A stretch of 64,000 nt of DNA from assembly GCF_003032475.1 (NCBI RefSeq), contig NZ_CP028369.1, positions 9,734,001 through 9,798,000 of the forward strand, given 5' to 3'. The stretch is from Streptomyces sp. P3. Its GTDB lineage: Bacteria > Actinomycetota > Actinomycetes > Streptomycetales > Streptomycetaceae. This document shows, piece after piece, positions 26,503 to 34,321 of the stretch. Position 1 is the stretch's first letter, and the number at the start of each line of letters is the position of its first letter. The notes below the pieces were generated by a model. It saw only the letters and a list, made by a program, of their open reading frames with translations. It was not told where the DNA came from and searched no databases. The translations under genes were made by a program, and so were the position numbers.

Positions 26503-27020
26503 TGGATCTCACCCCGTACGTCGACTCCCTCCGCCGTGAACTCGCGGTGGCCGCCGAAGCCGGCGGCGACGAAGCCCGCGAACTGGCCGAGAGGCTCACC
26601 GCGCCCCTGGAGTCCGCGACCCGGCTGACGATGCTCCACGTGCTCTCCGCGGCGATGGACGAGATCACCCGCGACCTCGCCCCGGGGTCGGTCGACGTAC
26701 GGCTGCGCGGGCTCGACCCCGACTTCGTGGTGACGCCACCGCCCACCTACGGCGACGCCACCGCGGAGTCGGCCATGCCGGCCGAGCCGCTCGGCGCTCC
26801 GGTACCGGCCGACCCCGACGAGGGGGGCACGGCCCGCGTCAACCTCCGCCTGCCGACCCACCTCAAGGCCCGCGCCGAAGAGGCCGCCGCCCGCGACGGC
26901 CTGTCGGTCAACGCTTGGCTGGTGCGCACCGTGTCGGCCGCGCTCGACGGCGCCACCCGGTCGCGTACGCCGGAGAAGACCCAGACCGTCGGGCAGAGCT
27001 TCACGGGCTGGGTGCGCTGA
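26502..27020 (+). CDS. Ribbon-helix-helix (HicB/Arc-like) regulator
   Basis: This is a 172-residue protein with an N-terminal helical region (YVDSLRRELAVAAEAGG), a flexible acidic middle and a C-terminal ribbon-helix-helix. The last has ARVNLRLPTHLKARAEEAAARDGLSVNAWLVRTVSAAL at about 110-147, the HicB/Arc form of DNA-binding antitoxin-like proteins. No HicA toxin is nearby. It heads a unit with a DUF4097 protein and an ABC exporter, so it is more likely their transcriptional regulator. The start codon overlaps the last operator octamer, so the transcript is probably leaderless or nearly so. Confidence 0.75.
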   Translation: MDLTPYVDSLRRELAVAAEAGGDEARELAERLTAPLESATRLTMLHVLSAAMDEITRDLAPGSVDVRLRGLDPDFVVTPPPTYGDATAESAMPAEPLGAPVPADPDEGGTARVNLRLPTHLKARAEEAAARDGLSVNAWLVRTVSAALDGATRSRTPEKTQTVGQSFTGWVR

Positions 27021-27131
27021 CCGCGTCCCCGCCCCTACCACTTCGGCCGCACCGCGCCAACCCGCACCACTTCACCTGCGCCCCGTTCCACCAGCGGGGA
27101 CAGTCCGAGAACCCAAGAGGACGGGACAGCC

Positions 27132-27974
27132 ATGCCTTCTTACGACACTCCCGAACCGATTTCGGTCACCGCCTACGTGTACGCCGGTTCGATCCAGTTC
27201 ACCGCGGGCGACCGCCTCGACACGGTCGTCGAGGTGCGGCCCCGTGACCCGAAGAAGGACCTGGACGTCCGCACGGCCGATCAGACCGAGGTCGGCTGCG
27301 CGAGCGGCACCCTGACCGTCACCACGCCCAAGGCCAATCTGCTCGGACGCGGCGGCACCGTCGACGTGACGGTGGAACTGCCCGCAGGCTCGAACGTCGA
27401 CGTGACCGGCGCCGGGGTCAGGGTGATCGGCGAGGGCCGGCTCGGCGAGGTGCGCGTGAAGACCTCGGCCGGCGACGTCCGCCTCGACACCACCGGCCCG
27501 CTGCTGCTGAAGGCGTCGCACGGTTCGACCATCGTCGACCGGGTCGAAGGCAGGGCCGACATCACCAGCAGCACCGGCGACGTACGCGTCGGCCTCGTCG
27601 ACGGCCCGGCCGTCCTGAAGAACTCGCACGGCGCCATGACCGTCGGCGCAGTGACCGGCGAGCTACAGGTGAACGGTGCCAGCGGTGCCATCGACATCAG
27701 GCGCGCTGAGGCTTCGGTCACCGGCACCACCACCAACGGACTCCTGCGTGTCGCTGAAGTCAGCCGCGGCAGCGTCCGGTTGGAGACCTCCAACGGCTCG
27801 ATCGAGGTCGGCATCCGCGACGGGGCCGCCGCCTGGCTCGACGTCAGCTCGAACCGCGGGCAGGTGCGCAACGCGCTCGCCGCGTCCGAGCCCCCGGAGC
27901 GGGCCTCGGACACCGTCAAGGTCCACGCACGGACCAACTGGGGCAACATCGACGTCCTCCGCGCCAAGGCCTGA
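27132..27974 (+). CDS. DUF4097 family beta-helix protein
   Basis: This is a 280-residue protein built of repeating short strands (VKTSAGDVRLDTTG, ITSSTGDVRVGLV, VNGASGAIDIRRAE, LETSNGSIEVGI), the DUF4097 adhesin-like beta-helix. It has no signal peptide, so it acts in the cytoplasm or at the inner membrane face. In Streptomyces it is commonly located upstream of a DrrAB-type ABC exporter, as here, and may be part of its control. ATG 27132 is preceded by GAGGACGGGA. Confidence 0.8.
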   Translation: MPSYDTPEPISVTAYVYAGSIQFTAGDRLDTVVEVRPRDPKKDLDVRTADQTEVGCASGTLTVTTPKANLLGRGGTVDVTVELPAGSNVDVTGAGVRVIGEGRLGEVRVKTSAGDVRLDTTGPLLLKASHGSTIVDRVEGRADITSSTGDVRVGLVDGPAVLKNSHGAMTVGAVTGELQVNGASGAIDIRRAEASVTGTTTNGLLRVAEVSRGSVRLETSNGSIEVGIRDGAAAWLDVSSNRGQVRNALAASEPPERASDTVKVHARTNWGNIDVLRAKA

Positions 27975-28042
27975 AGCCTCCCGGCCCCTACCGGCTCCAC
28001 CGCCGACTCTCCGACCACTCAGCCTTCGTACGGGAGGGCCAC

Positions 28043-29044
28043 ATGCCTTCATCTGTCATGCCCACATCCAATCGGAGTGACGGTCACACGCCGTCGCCCG
28101 CCATCTCCATCGTCGGGTTGCGCAAGTCCTACGGCGACAAGACCGTCCTCGACGGAATCGACCTGCACATCCCGGCCGGGTCGGTGTTCGCGCTGCTCGG
28201 GCCGAACGGCGCCGGCAAGACCACCGTCGTCAAGATCCTCTCCACTCTCATCACCGCCGACGGTGGGCGCGCCCAGGTCGCCGGCCACGACGTCGCCGGG
28301 GCGCCGGACGGGGTCCGCGCGGCGATCGGCGTCACCGGACAGTTCTCCGCAGTCGACGGCCTGATCACCGGCGAGGAGAACATGCTCCTCATGGCCGACC
28401 TGCACCACCTGTCCAAGCGCGAGGGCCGGCGCGTCGCCGCCGAACTGCTCGAGCGCTTCGACCTGGCCGGGGCGGCGAAGAAGCCAGCCTCCACCTACTC
28501 GGGCGGCATGAAACGCCGGCTCGACATCGCCATGACCTTGGTCGGCGGACCGCGGATCATCTTCCTCGACGAACCGACCACCGGCCTCGACCCGCGCTCC
28601 CGCCACACGATGTGGCAGATCATCCGAGAACTGGTCTCCGGCGGCGTCACCGTCTTCCTCACCACCCAGTACCTGGAGGAGGCCGACGAACTCGCGGACC
28701 GCATCGCGGTGTTGCACGACGGAAGGATCGCCGCCGAAGGCACCGCCGACGAGTTGAAGCGCCTGATCCCCGGCGGTCACGTCCGGCTCCGCTTCGTCGA
28801 ACCGGCCGCCTACCGGTCCGCCGCCTCCGCACTGTCCGACGTCACGCGGGACGACGAGACACTGACACTGCGGATCCCCGGCGACGGCAGCCAGCGCGCA
28901 CTGCGTTCCCTTCTCGACCGGTTGGACTCGGCCGGCGTCGAGGCGGACGAGCTGACCGTGCACACGCCCGACCTGGACGACGTGTTCTTCGCCCTCACCG
29001 GCCCCGCCGGCATCCCCGACCAGCCCAAGGAGACCGTCCGATGA
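28043..29044 (+). CDS. ABC transporter ATP-binding protein (DrrA-like)
   Basis: This is a 333-residue ATPase with Walker A GPNGAGKTT near 54, Q-loop TGQFSAVD, signature YSGGMKRRLDIA near 153, Walker B IIFLDEPTTGLDP near 173 and switch His LTTQYLEEADELADR. A C-terminal domain (about 235-320) with HTPDLDDVFFALTG is typical of DrrA/daunorubicin-resistance ATPases. It powers drug or lipid export with the permease that follows and overlaps by 4 bases. ATG 28043 follows GGGAGGGCC; ATG 28058 is an alternative. Confidence 0.93.
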   Translation: MPSSVMPTSNRSDGHTPSPAISIVGLRKSYGDKTVLDGIDLHIPAGSVFALLGPNGAGKTTVVKILSTLITADGGRAQVAGHDVAGAPDGVRAAIGVTGQFSAVDGLITGEENMLLMADLHHLSKREGRRVAAELLERFDLAGAAKKPASTYSGGMKRRLDIAMTLVGGPRIIFLDEPTTGLDPRSRHTMWQIIRELVSGGVTVFLTTQYLEEADELADRIAVLHDGRIAAEGTADELKRLIPGGHVRLRFVEPAAYRSAASALSDVTRDDETLTLRIPGDGSQRALRSLLDRLDSAGVEADELTVHTPDLDDVFFALTGPAGIPDQPKETVR

Positions 29045-29832
29045 GCGCCCTCTCCCTCGCCGTCCGAGACTCGAACACGATGCTGCGCCGCAATCTGCTG
29101 CACGCGTGGCGGTACCCGTCCGCAACGCTGAACCTGTTGCTCACGCCGATCATGATGTTGCTGCTCTTCGTCTACATCTTCGGCGACGTGATGAGCGCGG
29201 GCATCGGCGGAGGCGGTGCCGACCGCTCCGAGTACATCGCCTACATCGTCCCGGGCATTCTGATGATGACCATTGGCAGCACCGTGATCGGGACCGCCGT
29301 GCACATCTCGATGGACATGGCCGAGGGCCTCATCGCCCGCTTCCGTACCATGTCCGTCTACCGCGGCTCCGTGATCGTCGGGCACGTCGTCGGCAGTGTG
29401 CTGCAGTGCCTCGCCAGCGTGGTCCTCGTCGGAGCCGTCGGCGTGGCGATCGGCTTCCGGTCCACGGACGCCAGCGTCCTCGAGTGGCTGGCGGCGTTCG
29501 GGCTGATCGCGATGTTCGCCCTGGCGCTCACCTGGATCGCGGTCGGGCTGGGCATGGCCAGCCCGAACCCCGAGGCCGCCAGCAACAGTGCGATGCCGCT
29601 GATTCTCCTGCCGCTCATCTCCAGCGCCTTCATCCCGGCGGACACGATGCCCGGCTGGTTCCGGCCGATCGCCGAGTACCAGCCGTTCACCCCGGCCATC
29701 GAAACCCTGCGCGGCCTGCTGCTCGGAACCGAGATCGGCAACAACGGGTGGATCGCGACCGCCTGGTGCGTCGGCCTGACCGTGCTCGGCTACCGCTGGT
29801 CGACGGCCCAGTTCAACCGCGATCCGAAGTAG
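29041..29832 (+). CDS. ABC-2 type permease (DrrB-like)
   Basis: This is a 263-residue membrane protein with six hydrophobic helices. The N-terminal part includes SATLNLLLTPIMMLLLFVYIFG, and the motif near 215-225 is ISSAFIPADTMPGWF, followed by YQPFTPAIETLRGLL, typical of ABC-2 permeases of the DrrB group. ATG 29041 overlaps the ATPase stop (ATGA), so the subunits are made together. It probably exports a hydrophobic compound for self-protection. The operon ends in a strong hairpin. Confidence 0.93.
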   Translation: MSALSLAVRDSNTMLRRNLLHAWRYPSATLNLLLTPIMMLLLFVYIFGDVMSAGIGGGGADRSEYIAYIVPGILMMTIGSTVIGTAVHISMDMAEGLIARFRTMSVYRGSVIVGHVVGSVLQCLASVVLVGAVGVAIGFRSTDASVLEWLAAFGLIAMFALALTWIAVGLGMASPNPEAASNSAMPLILLPLISSAFIPADTMPGWFRPIAEYQPFTPAIETLRGLLLGTEIGNNGWIATAWCVGLTVLGYRWSTAQFNRDPK

Positions 29833-29870
29833 CACCCGAGGGCCCGGGCCGTCGCTCGCGGCGCGGCCCA

Positions 29871-29915
29871 CCCTGGCGGCGTACTCCGACACCCCGCCGG
29901 AGTACGCCGCCAGGG
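29871..29915 (+). terminator. 18-bp hairpin after the ABC exporter
   Basis: CCCTGGCGGCGTACTCCG (29871-29888) pairs exactly with 29898-29915 around a 9-base loop, 39 bases beyond the permease stop. It also lies downstream of the convergent RidA gene. Confidence 0.85.
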
Positions 29916-30026
29916 CCACGTCACCCCGTCGCGTCGCGGGGTGGCACGGCAGAACACGGCGGCCGCTCCCCGGTCCGCCGACGCGTCCTGCGAGACGGTC
30001 CACCGTCGCGGCGGACGCCTGTGGGT

Positions 30027-30464
30027 TCAGCGGCGGGCGGCCAGGGCTTCGACTTCGAACAGGACGTCGGGCGTGGCCAGACTCGCGACACCGACGAGGG
30101 TCTGCGTGGGCGGGTTCGCACCCCAGCCCGCCCGTACGGCCGCGGCGATCGGCCCCAGCTTGCCGACGTCGTGGTTCACCACGTACGTCCTGAGCTGGAC
30201 GACGTGGCTGAGGTCGAGCCCATGGGCGGCGAGGGCCACGCCGATGTTGTGGAAGGTCCGCTGTACCTGCTCGGCGAAGTCGGCCGAGACGACCGCGCCG
30301 TCCGGACCCGACCCGTACTGACCGGAGATCAGCACCAGTTCGGTCTCGGCGGGCACGGTGACGGTGTGGCTGTACCCCATCGGGATCGGGTCGTGCAGAC
30401 CTTCCGGATTGAGCAGGGCGGGGGCTGTGCTGGTCGCCTCTCGGGGGCGATGGATCCGTGTCAT
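30027..30464 (-). CDS. RidA/YjgF-family protein
   Basis: This is a 145-residue protein with the RidA fold (hydrolysis of reactive enamine/imine intermediates). LISGQYGSGPDG, EQVQRTFHNIGVALAAHGLDLSHVVQLRTYVV and PPTQTLVGVASLATPDVLFEVEALA follow the family pattern. The usual catalytic Arg is present at LRTYVV; the C-terminal Glu (FEVEA) is in place. ATG 30464 is chosen. It shares a promoter region with the divergent WYL regulator, which probably controls both. Confidence 0.85.
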   Translation of the reverse strand: MTRIHRPREATSTAPALLNPEGLHDPIPMGYSHTVTVPAETELVLISGQYGSGPDGAVVSADFAEQVQRTFHNIGVALAAHGLDLSHVVQLRTYVVNHDVGKLGPIAAAVRAGWGANPPTQTLVGVASLATPDVLFEVEALAARR

Positions 30465-30482
30465 GCGGGTAAGCCTCGCAAC

Positions 30483-30511
30483 GAATACATGACATCAAGT
30501 GTCATGTATTC
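30483..30511. promoter_or_regulatory. Perfect 12-bp inverted repeat between ridA-like and WYL genes
   Basis: GAATACATGACA (30483-30494) and its exact complement TGTCATGTATTC (30500-30511) flank TCAAG. It lies between divergent starts and overlaps the likely promoter of the WYL gene, whose TAGGGT -10 region is just downstream at about 30515. It is the likely operator of the WYL regulator. Confidence 0.7.
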
Positions 30512-30526
30512 CGATAGGGTTTTCGT

Positions 30527-31495
30527 ATGCGCGCCGACCGGTTGGTTTCACTGGTGCTGCTCCTACGGCAGAACGGCCGGCTGTCCGCGACCGCGCTGGC
30601 CCGCGAGCTGGAGGTGTCCACCCGCACCGTGCTGCGCGACATCGAGGCCCTGTCCGCAGCCGGCGTTCCGGTCTACGCCGAGCGGGGTCGGCACGGCGGG
30701 TTCGCCTTGTTGCCCGGCTTTCAGACCGAGCTCACCGGACTGAACCATGACGAGGCCCTTGCCCTGCTGGTCGCCGGGTCACGCCCCGGCGCGCAGGCGT
30801 TCGGGCTCGGCTCGGCGCTCGCTTCGGCCATGCGCAAGGTGGTCGACGCGCTGCCCGAAAGTCATCGCGCCGTCGCGGCCGGGGCGGTTCAGCGCGTGCT
30901 CATCGATCCGGAGACCGACCTCCTCGCGCGCCGGCTGGCCGCCGAGGAGGTGCCCGACACCGTGGTCACCGAGGTCCGGCGCGCGGTGTTCGCCGGACAC
31001 AAGCTGCGCATCCACTACGCGGCCGTCGGCCAGAACCCTAAGTGGCGCACGGTGGACCCGATCGGACTGGTCACCGTGCGCGACCAGGGTTACCTGCTGG
31101 CCACCCGGTCCGGTAAGGAGCGCACCTACCGGCTGTCCCGCGTCCTGGCCGCGGAGGAACTCGCCGAACCGGCGCAACGGTCCGACCGGGTTGATCTGGA
31201 CCGCGTCTGGCAGGAACGCAGCACACGGTTCCGCACCGGCGGCGACCAGGTCACCGTGCTGGTACGGGTGAGCCCGACGCGGAGGGAGGATCTGGTGCGC
31301 ACCGCGCTGGCTGTCGTCACCGAAGTGACGGACGCGGACGGCTGGTTGCGGCTGGAGGCGACCTTCCAGGACTCCAGGCACGCCGAATGGGCGCTGTGGC
31401 AGCTCGCCATGGACGCCGAGGCTCTGGCCCCGCACTGGCTGCGCGACTCCCTGCGTGAGCGAGCTTCCGAGATCGCCGGCCGTTACACGTCGTGA
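30527..31495 (+). CDS. WYL-domain transcriptional regulator
   Basis: This is a 322-residue DeoR-like regulator. The N-terminal helix-turn-helix is RLSATALARELEVSTRTVLRDIEALSAAGVPV (residues 18-50). The WYL domain at about 140-220 has LRIHYAAVG....WRTVDPIGLV and YLLATRSGKERTYRLSRV, a ligand- or nucleic-acid-sensing module. A WCX C-terminal extension follows. ATG 30527 has no ribosome site and lies close to a TAGGGT -10, so the mRNA is probably leaderless. It likely controls the divergent RidA gene and itself. Confidence 0.9.
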   Translation: MRADRLVSLVLLLRQNGRLSATALARELEVSTRTVLRDIEALSAAGVPVYAERGRHGGFALLPGFQTELTGLNHDEALALLVAGSRPGAQAFGLGSALASAMRKVVDALPESHRAVAAGAVQRVLIDPETDLLARRLAAEEVPDTVVTEVRRAVFAGHKLRIHYAAVGQNPKWRTVDPIGLVTVRDQGYLLATRSGKERTYRLSRVLAAEELAEPAQRSDRVDLDRVWQERSTRFRTGGDQVTVLVRVSPTRREDLVRTALAVVTEVTDADGWLRLEATFQDSRHAEWALWQLAMDAEALAPHWLRDSLRERASEIAGRYTS

Positions 31496-31582
31496 CCCGG
31501 TGCGTTGTCGCCTGGTGCGGGCTGCCGGCCGACTTCAGGAGGTCTCCCGGCAGAAGATCCTCGAGGCGACGGGACCATGAGT

Positions 31583-31612
31583 GTGGGCCCCGGGAGTCTT
31601 CCCGGGGCCCAC
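31583..31612. terminator. 13-bp hairpin between convergent genes
   Basis: GTGGGCCCCGGGA (31583-31595) pairs with 31600-31612 around GTCT. It lies between the ends of the WYL gene and the small hydrophobic protein gene, so it acts as a probable two-way terminator. Confidence 0.8.
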
Positions 31613-31630
31613 GGAGCGGCTGCTGACTGG

Positions 31631-31801
31631 TTACCAGCGATACCAGCGGCCCTTGCGGCCGCCGGTGTCCGCGCTGCGCATGACGAAGCCCAGCAGCCAG
31701 ACGGCCAGAACGATGACGGCGATCCACCACAGTGCCTTCAGTGCGAATCCCGCGCCGAAGAGAACCAGGGCCAGCAGAAGAACGAGAAGCAGGGGAACCA
31801 T
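31631..31801 (-). CDS. Small hydrophobic membrane protein (56 residues)
   Basis: The protein is nearly all one or two membrane helices (VPLLLVLLLALVLFGAGFALKALWWIAVIVLAVWLL) with a short basic tail RSADTGGRKGRWYRW. Highly similar mini-proteins are commonly annotated simply as 'hydrophobic protein' in Streptomyces; the role is unknown. ATG 31801 has a GGAGG ribosome site 8 bases upstream, which fixes the start. Confidence 0.8.
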   Translation of the reverse strand: MVPLLLVLLLALVLFGAGFALKALWWIAVIVLAVWLLGFVMRSADTGGRKGRWYRW

Positions 31802-32112
31802 AGTTATCAACCTCCGCTGCTCCTTGTGCCCGGTGAATCGAAGAACACGCGGTGGATTCACCTGGTTTCTTCACTACTATTGCGGGTACTGGTCCGTTTT
31901 TCTCCACCGAATGGGTCGGGTAGGTCGCGGCAGCCGGGTCGGGGCAGGCAGGTTGGGGTTTCGCGGTCGGCGCGCGTACCGGGCGAGGGCGTCACCGGGG
32001 CGCGTACGGACTCCGGCCGGTCCCTGGGGGAGCGGGCGGTTGTGGGAGCGGGCCGTGGGAGGAAGGAAAATGAACGCGCGCCTCCACCGAGGAGCCTGGC
32101 ATCCTGGGGCTC
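31802..32112. other. Intergenic region
   Basis: About 310 bases. The left part is relatively AT-rich (TTCTTCACTACTATTGCGGG near 31867) and probably holds the promoter of the hydrophobic-protein gene. No coding frame is seen. Confidence 0.4.
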
Positions 32113-32532
32113 GTGCCAGCCCGTAACCGCAGACTGCCGCGCGATCTGTCGTGGCCGCTCACCACGTCCGACATCCGCGCCGCTCTCGGCGAGCAGGGTG
32201 CCGACGTCGCCGATGTGCGTTTCGTCGACCAGCCTCGCAGCGACGGAACCCTTCTGGAGGTCGAGTGGATCCCACCGATCTCCTCGAACTACGGCAGCGG
32301 TATCCACCCCTCTCTGTGGTGCAGCGTCAGCATCCGTGTCGCGCCACTGCCGTCCACCGGACGGGCCGCGGCACGAGGCATTCTGCGGGAACACGCACTG
32401 CCCGAACTCGCCGCGTGGATCAGCGCCGCGCGCCGCGCACCGGAGGCCTGGACCCTGACGCGACGCAGCCGATCCTGGCGAACGGCCGGGAGCACCGCAA
32501 TCTGCACGGACGACCGGCAACCCTACCGTTGA
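32113..32532 (+). CDS. Conserved hypothetical protein
   Basis: This is a 139-residue soluble basic protein. LPRDLSWPLTTSDIRAALG is followed by VRFVDQPRSDGTLLEVEWIPP and GSGIHPSLWCSVSIRVAPLP, then a helical RGILREHALPELAAWISAARRAP. No signal peptide or known motif is present. GTG 32113 is chosen; there is no clear ribosome site. It appears as an orphan gene upstream of the ATP-grasp locus on the same strand. Confidence 0.55.
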   Translation: MPARNRRLPRDLSWPLTTSDIRAALGEQGADVADVRFVDQPRSDGTLLEVEWIPPISSNYGSGIHPSLWCSVSIRVAPLPSTGRAAARGILREHALPELAAWISAARRAPEAWTLTRRSRSWRTAGSTAICTDDRQPYR

Positions 32533-32589
32533 CGACCCGTCAGGCGGGCAACTCCCGCTTACCATGTGACGGTTCACTGCGGGGCGTGA

Positions 32590-32853
32590 ATGGATACCTC
32601 CCCCGTCGAGTTCGCGAGCGCGAGCGCAGAACCCGCCGAAGAGGTGGCGGAGACCACGTGCCTGTGTGCGTTGCGGGTGGCGACCCCGATCGGCGCGTGG
32701 GACGTTCTCGCCGACCGGGCCGACGCCGCCGCCTGCCCCGCTGCCGCCGGACGTGCGGGTCCCCGGCGGGTCCCGGCAGCGGCATCATGCGTCCCGCCTG
32801 TTGAGCCGTCAAGTTGTTCGATGTGCGGCGACACGTCAACGGTGCTGTGCTAG
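32590..32853 (+). CDS. Cys-rich small protein, possible first peptide of the ATP-grasp locus
   Basis: This is an 87-residue protein with an acidic N-terminal part (VEFASASAEPAEEVAETTCLCALRVATPIG) and a C terminus rich in Cys, Ser and Pro ending SSCSMCGDTSTVLC. It has six or more Cys. Its TAG stop (32851-32853) contains the TA into which the IS630 element inserted; without the element the frame would still end TAG, and the next gene would start 46 bases later. It may therefore have been the first gene of the ATP-grasp operon. The ribosome site is weak and no family is recognised. Confidence 0.45.
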   Translation: MDTSPVEFASASAEPAEEVAETTCLCALRVATPIGAWDVLADRADAAACPAAAGRAGPRRVPAAASCVPPVEPSSCSMCGDTSTVLC

Positions 32854-34006
32854 TGTCCTGCGCCAGTAGTTGATCGTTAGTAGTTGTGTGACTTCTGCTG
32901 CTGGTGCGTCAGTTCCTCGTCGGGGCCCGAAGCTGGAACCGTTGCTGCTGTCTGATGACGAGCGGGCGGAGTTGGAGCGGTGGACGCGTAGGGCGACATC
33001 GGCCCAGGCCGTGGCCTTGCGGGCGCGGATTGTGCTGGCGTGCGCTGGTCCGGAGGTACCGCCAATCGTCGTGGTCGCCCGCGAGTTGCGGGTGGCCGCC
33101 GACACCGTCCGTAAGTGGCGGCGGCGGTTTTTGGCGGAGCGGCTGGACGGCCTGGTCGACGAGCCCCGGCCGGGCCGGCCGCCCACCATCAGCGTCGACC
33201 AGGTGGAGGCGGTCGTGGTCACGACGCTGGAGGAGATCCCGAAGAACGCCACCCACTGGTCGCGGAAGTCGATGGCGGAGCACAGCGGCCTGTCGAAGTC
33301 CACGGTCGGCCGGATCTGGCGGAAGTTCCAGCTCAAGCCGCATCTGGCGGACACGTTCAAGCTGTCGACGGATCCGTTGTTCGTGGAGAAGGTCTACGAC
33401 GTCGTGGGTCTGTACTTCAACCCGCCCGAGGGTGCGGTGGTCCTCTCGGTGGACGAGAAGTCGCAGATCCAGGCCCTGGACCGGTCGCAGCCGGTGCTGC
33501 CGATAATGCCGGGCATGCCCGAGCGGCGTACTCACGACTACGTCCGCAACGGCCTGACCACCTTGTTCGCCGCGTTCGATGTCGCCACCGGCGAGGTGAT
33601 CAGTGCCCTGCACCGTCGGCATCGGGCCGTGGAGTTCAAGAAGTTCCTGATCCGGATCGACAAGGAGGTGCCCGCGCACCTGCAGGTCCACTTGATCGTG
33701 GACAATTACGGCACTCACAAGACTCCCGCGATCAAGGCCTGGCTGGCCAAACACCCCAGGTTCGAGCTGCACTTCACCCCGACCGGCTCCTCCTGGATCA
33801 ACCAGGTCGAGCGGTGGTTCGGCTACCTGGCCCACCAGATGATCCGCCGCGGCGCACACAAGAACATCCAGGCCCTCGAAGCCGACATTCGGGCATGGGT
33901 CAAGGACTGGAACAAAGAACCCAAGCCGTTCATCTGGACCAAGACAGCCCAAGAGATCCTCGACTCCCTTGCCCGCTTCTGCCGACGGATCTCTGGCGCA
34001 GGACAC
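32853..34006 (+). mobile_element. IS630-family insertion sequence, intact
   Basis: The element carries 14-bp perfect terminal inverted repeats: GTGTCCTGCGCCAG at 32853-32866 and CTGGCGCAGGACAC at 33993-34006. It is flanked on both sides by TA (32851-32852 and 34007-34008), the target duplication typical of IS630/Tc1-type elements. It is 1154 bases long and holds one full-length DDE transposase gene, so it looks recent. It separates the Cys-rich gene at 32590 from the peptide/ATP-grasp genes at 34055. Confidence 0.93.
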
Positions 34007-34009
34007 TAG
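32870..34009 (+). CDS. IS630-family DDE transposase
   Basis: This is a protein of about 379 residues, starting at TTG 32870 (or a GTG a few codons later). The N-terminal helix-turn-helix region contains [27 protein letters not shown]. The DDE catalytic core has LSVDEKSQI (first Asp), [11 protein letters not shown] (second Asp) and [15 protein letters not shown] (Glu), the spacing of IS630. The stop TAG is made of the right-hand target TA plus the outer G, so it depends on the insertion site. The complete frame suggests an active element. Confidence 0.93.
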   Translation: MIVSSCVTSAAGASVPRRGPKLEPLLLSDDERAELERWTRRATSAQAVALRARIVLACAGPEVPPIVVVARELRVAADTVRKWRRRFLAERLDGLVDEPRPGRPPTISVDQVEAVVVTTLEEIPKNATHWSRKSMAEHSGLSKSTVGRIWRKFQLKPHLADTFKLSTDPLFVEKVYDVVGLYFNPPEGAVVLSVDEKSQIQALDRSQPVLPIMPGMPERRTHDYVRNGLTTLFAAFDVATGEVISALHRRHRAVEFKKFLIRIDKEVPAHLQVHLIVDNYGTHKTPAIKAWLAKHPRFELHFTPTGSSWINQVERWFGYLAHQMIRRGAHKNIQALEADIRAWVKDWNKEPKPFIWTKTAQEILDSLARFCRRISGAGH

Positions 34010-34054
34010 GAGAGAGCCCACACCTCACCCGATCCTCCATGGAGGTGACTCACC

Positions 34055-34321
34055 ATGGCATCGTTCAAACTCGGTGATCCCGTGGCCGAGGACGTGCAGA
34101 CCCAGTCGGCGATCTCTACGGACCTGGCTCCTCCCGTCATCCTCAGGGCGCAACCCGATTCGTTCGTACGCCTGAACACGCCGGAAGAGCTGCGGGACTG
34201 GGAAGAGGCCGTCCGCGCCACCACCGGGATGCGCATTGACGCCACCCGCATGGGAGGTTCGGCGTCGGAGTCGTGCTCGTGCGGCTGCTCCGACGACTGC
34301 TGCGTGGACTGTCCCGTCTGA
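34055..34321 (+). CDS. Cys-rich peptide, candidate substrate of the ATP-grasp ligase
   Basis: This is an 88-residue peptide. A leader-like first part (DPVAEDVQTQSAIS...) is followed by a predicted helix FVRLNTPEELRDWEEAVRATTG and a very unusual C-terminal tail, GGSASESCSCGCSDDCCVDCPV, with six Cys among Ser, Asp and Glu. ATG 34055 has a strong GGAGGTGA ribosome site. The stop overlaps the ATP-grasp start (TGATG), coupling their translation. Small size, leader/core layout and coupling fit a RiPP precursor. The alternative is a metal-binding chaperone-like protein. Confidence 0.75.
   Translation: MASFKLGDPVAEDVQTQSAISTDLAPPVILRAQPDSFVRLNTPEELRDWEEAVRATTGMRIDATRMGGSASESCSCGCSDDCCVDCPV

Noticed and set aside
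26502..27020. HicAB toxin-antitoxin system
   Set aside because: The regulator has an RHH/HicB-like end, but no HicA-like or other small toxin gene adjoins it; the neighbours are DUF4097 and an ABC exporter.
28810..30498. Minus-strand open frame of 562 codons
   Set aside because: It is a shadow of the ABC permease and intergenic region; the real gene on this strand is the RidA protein in another frame.
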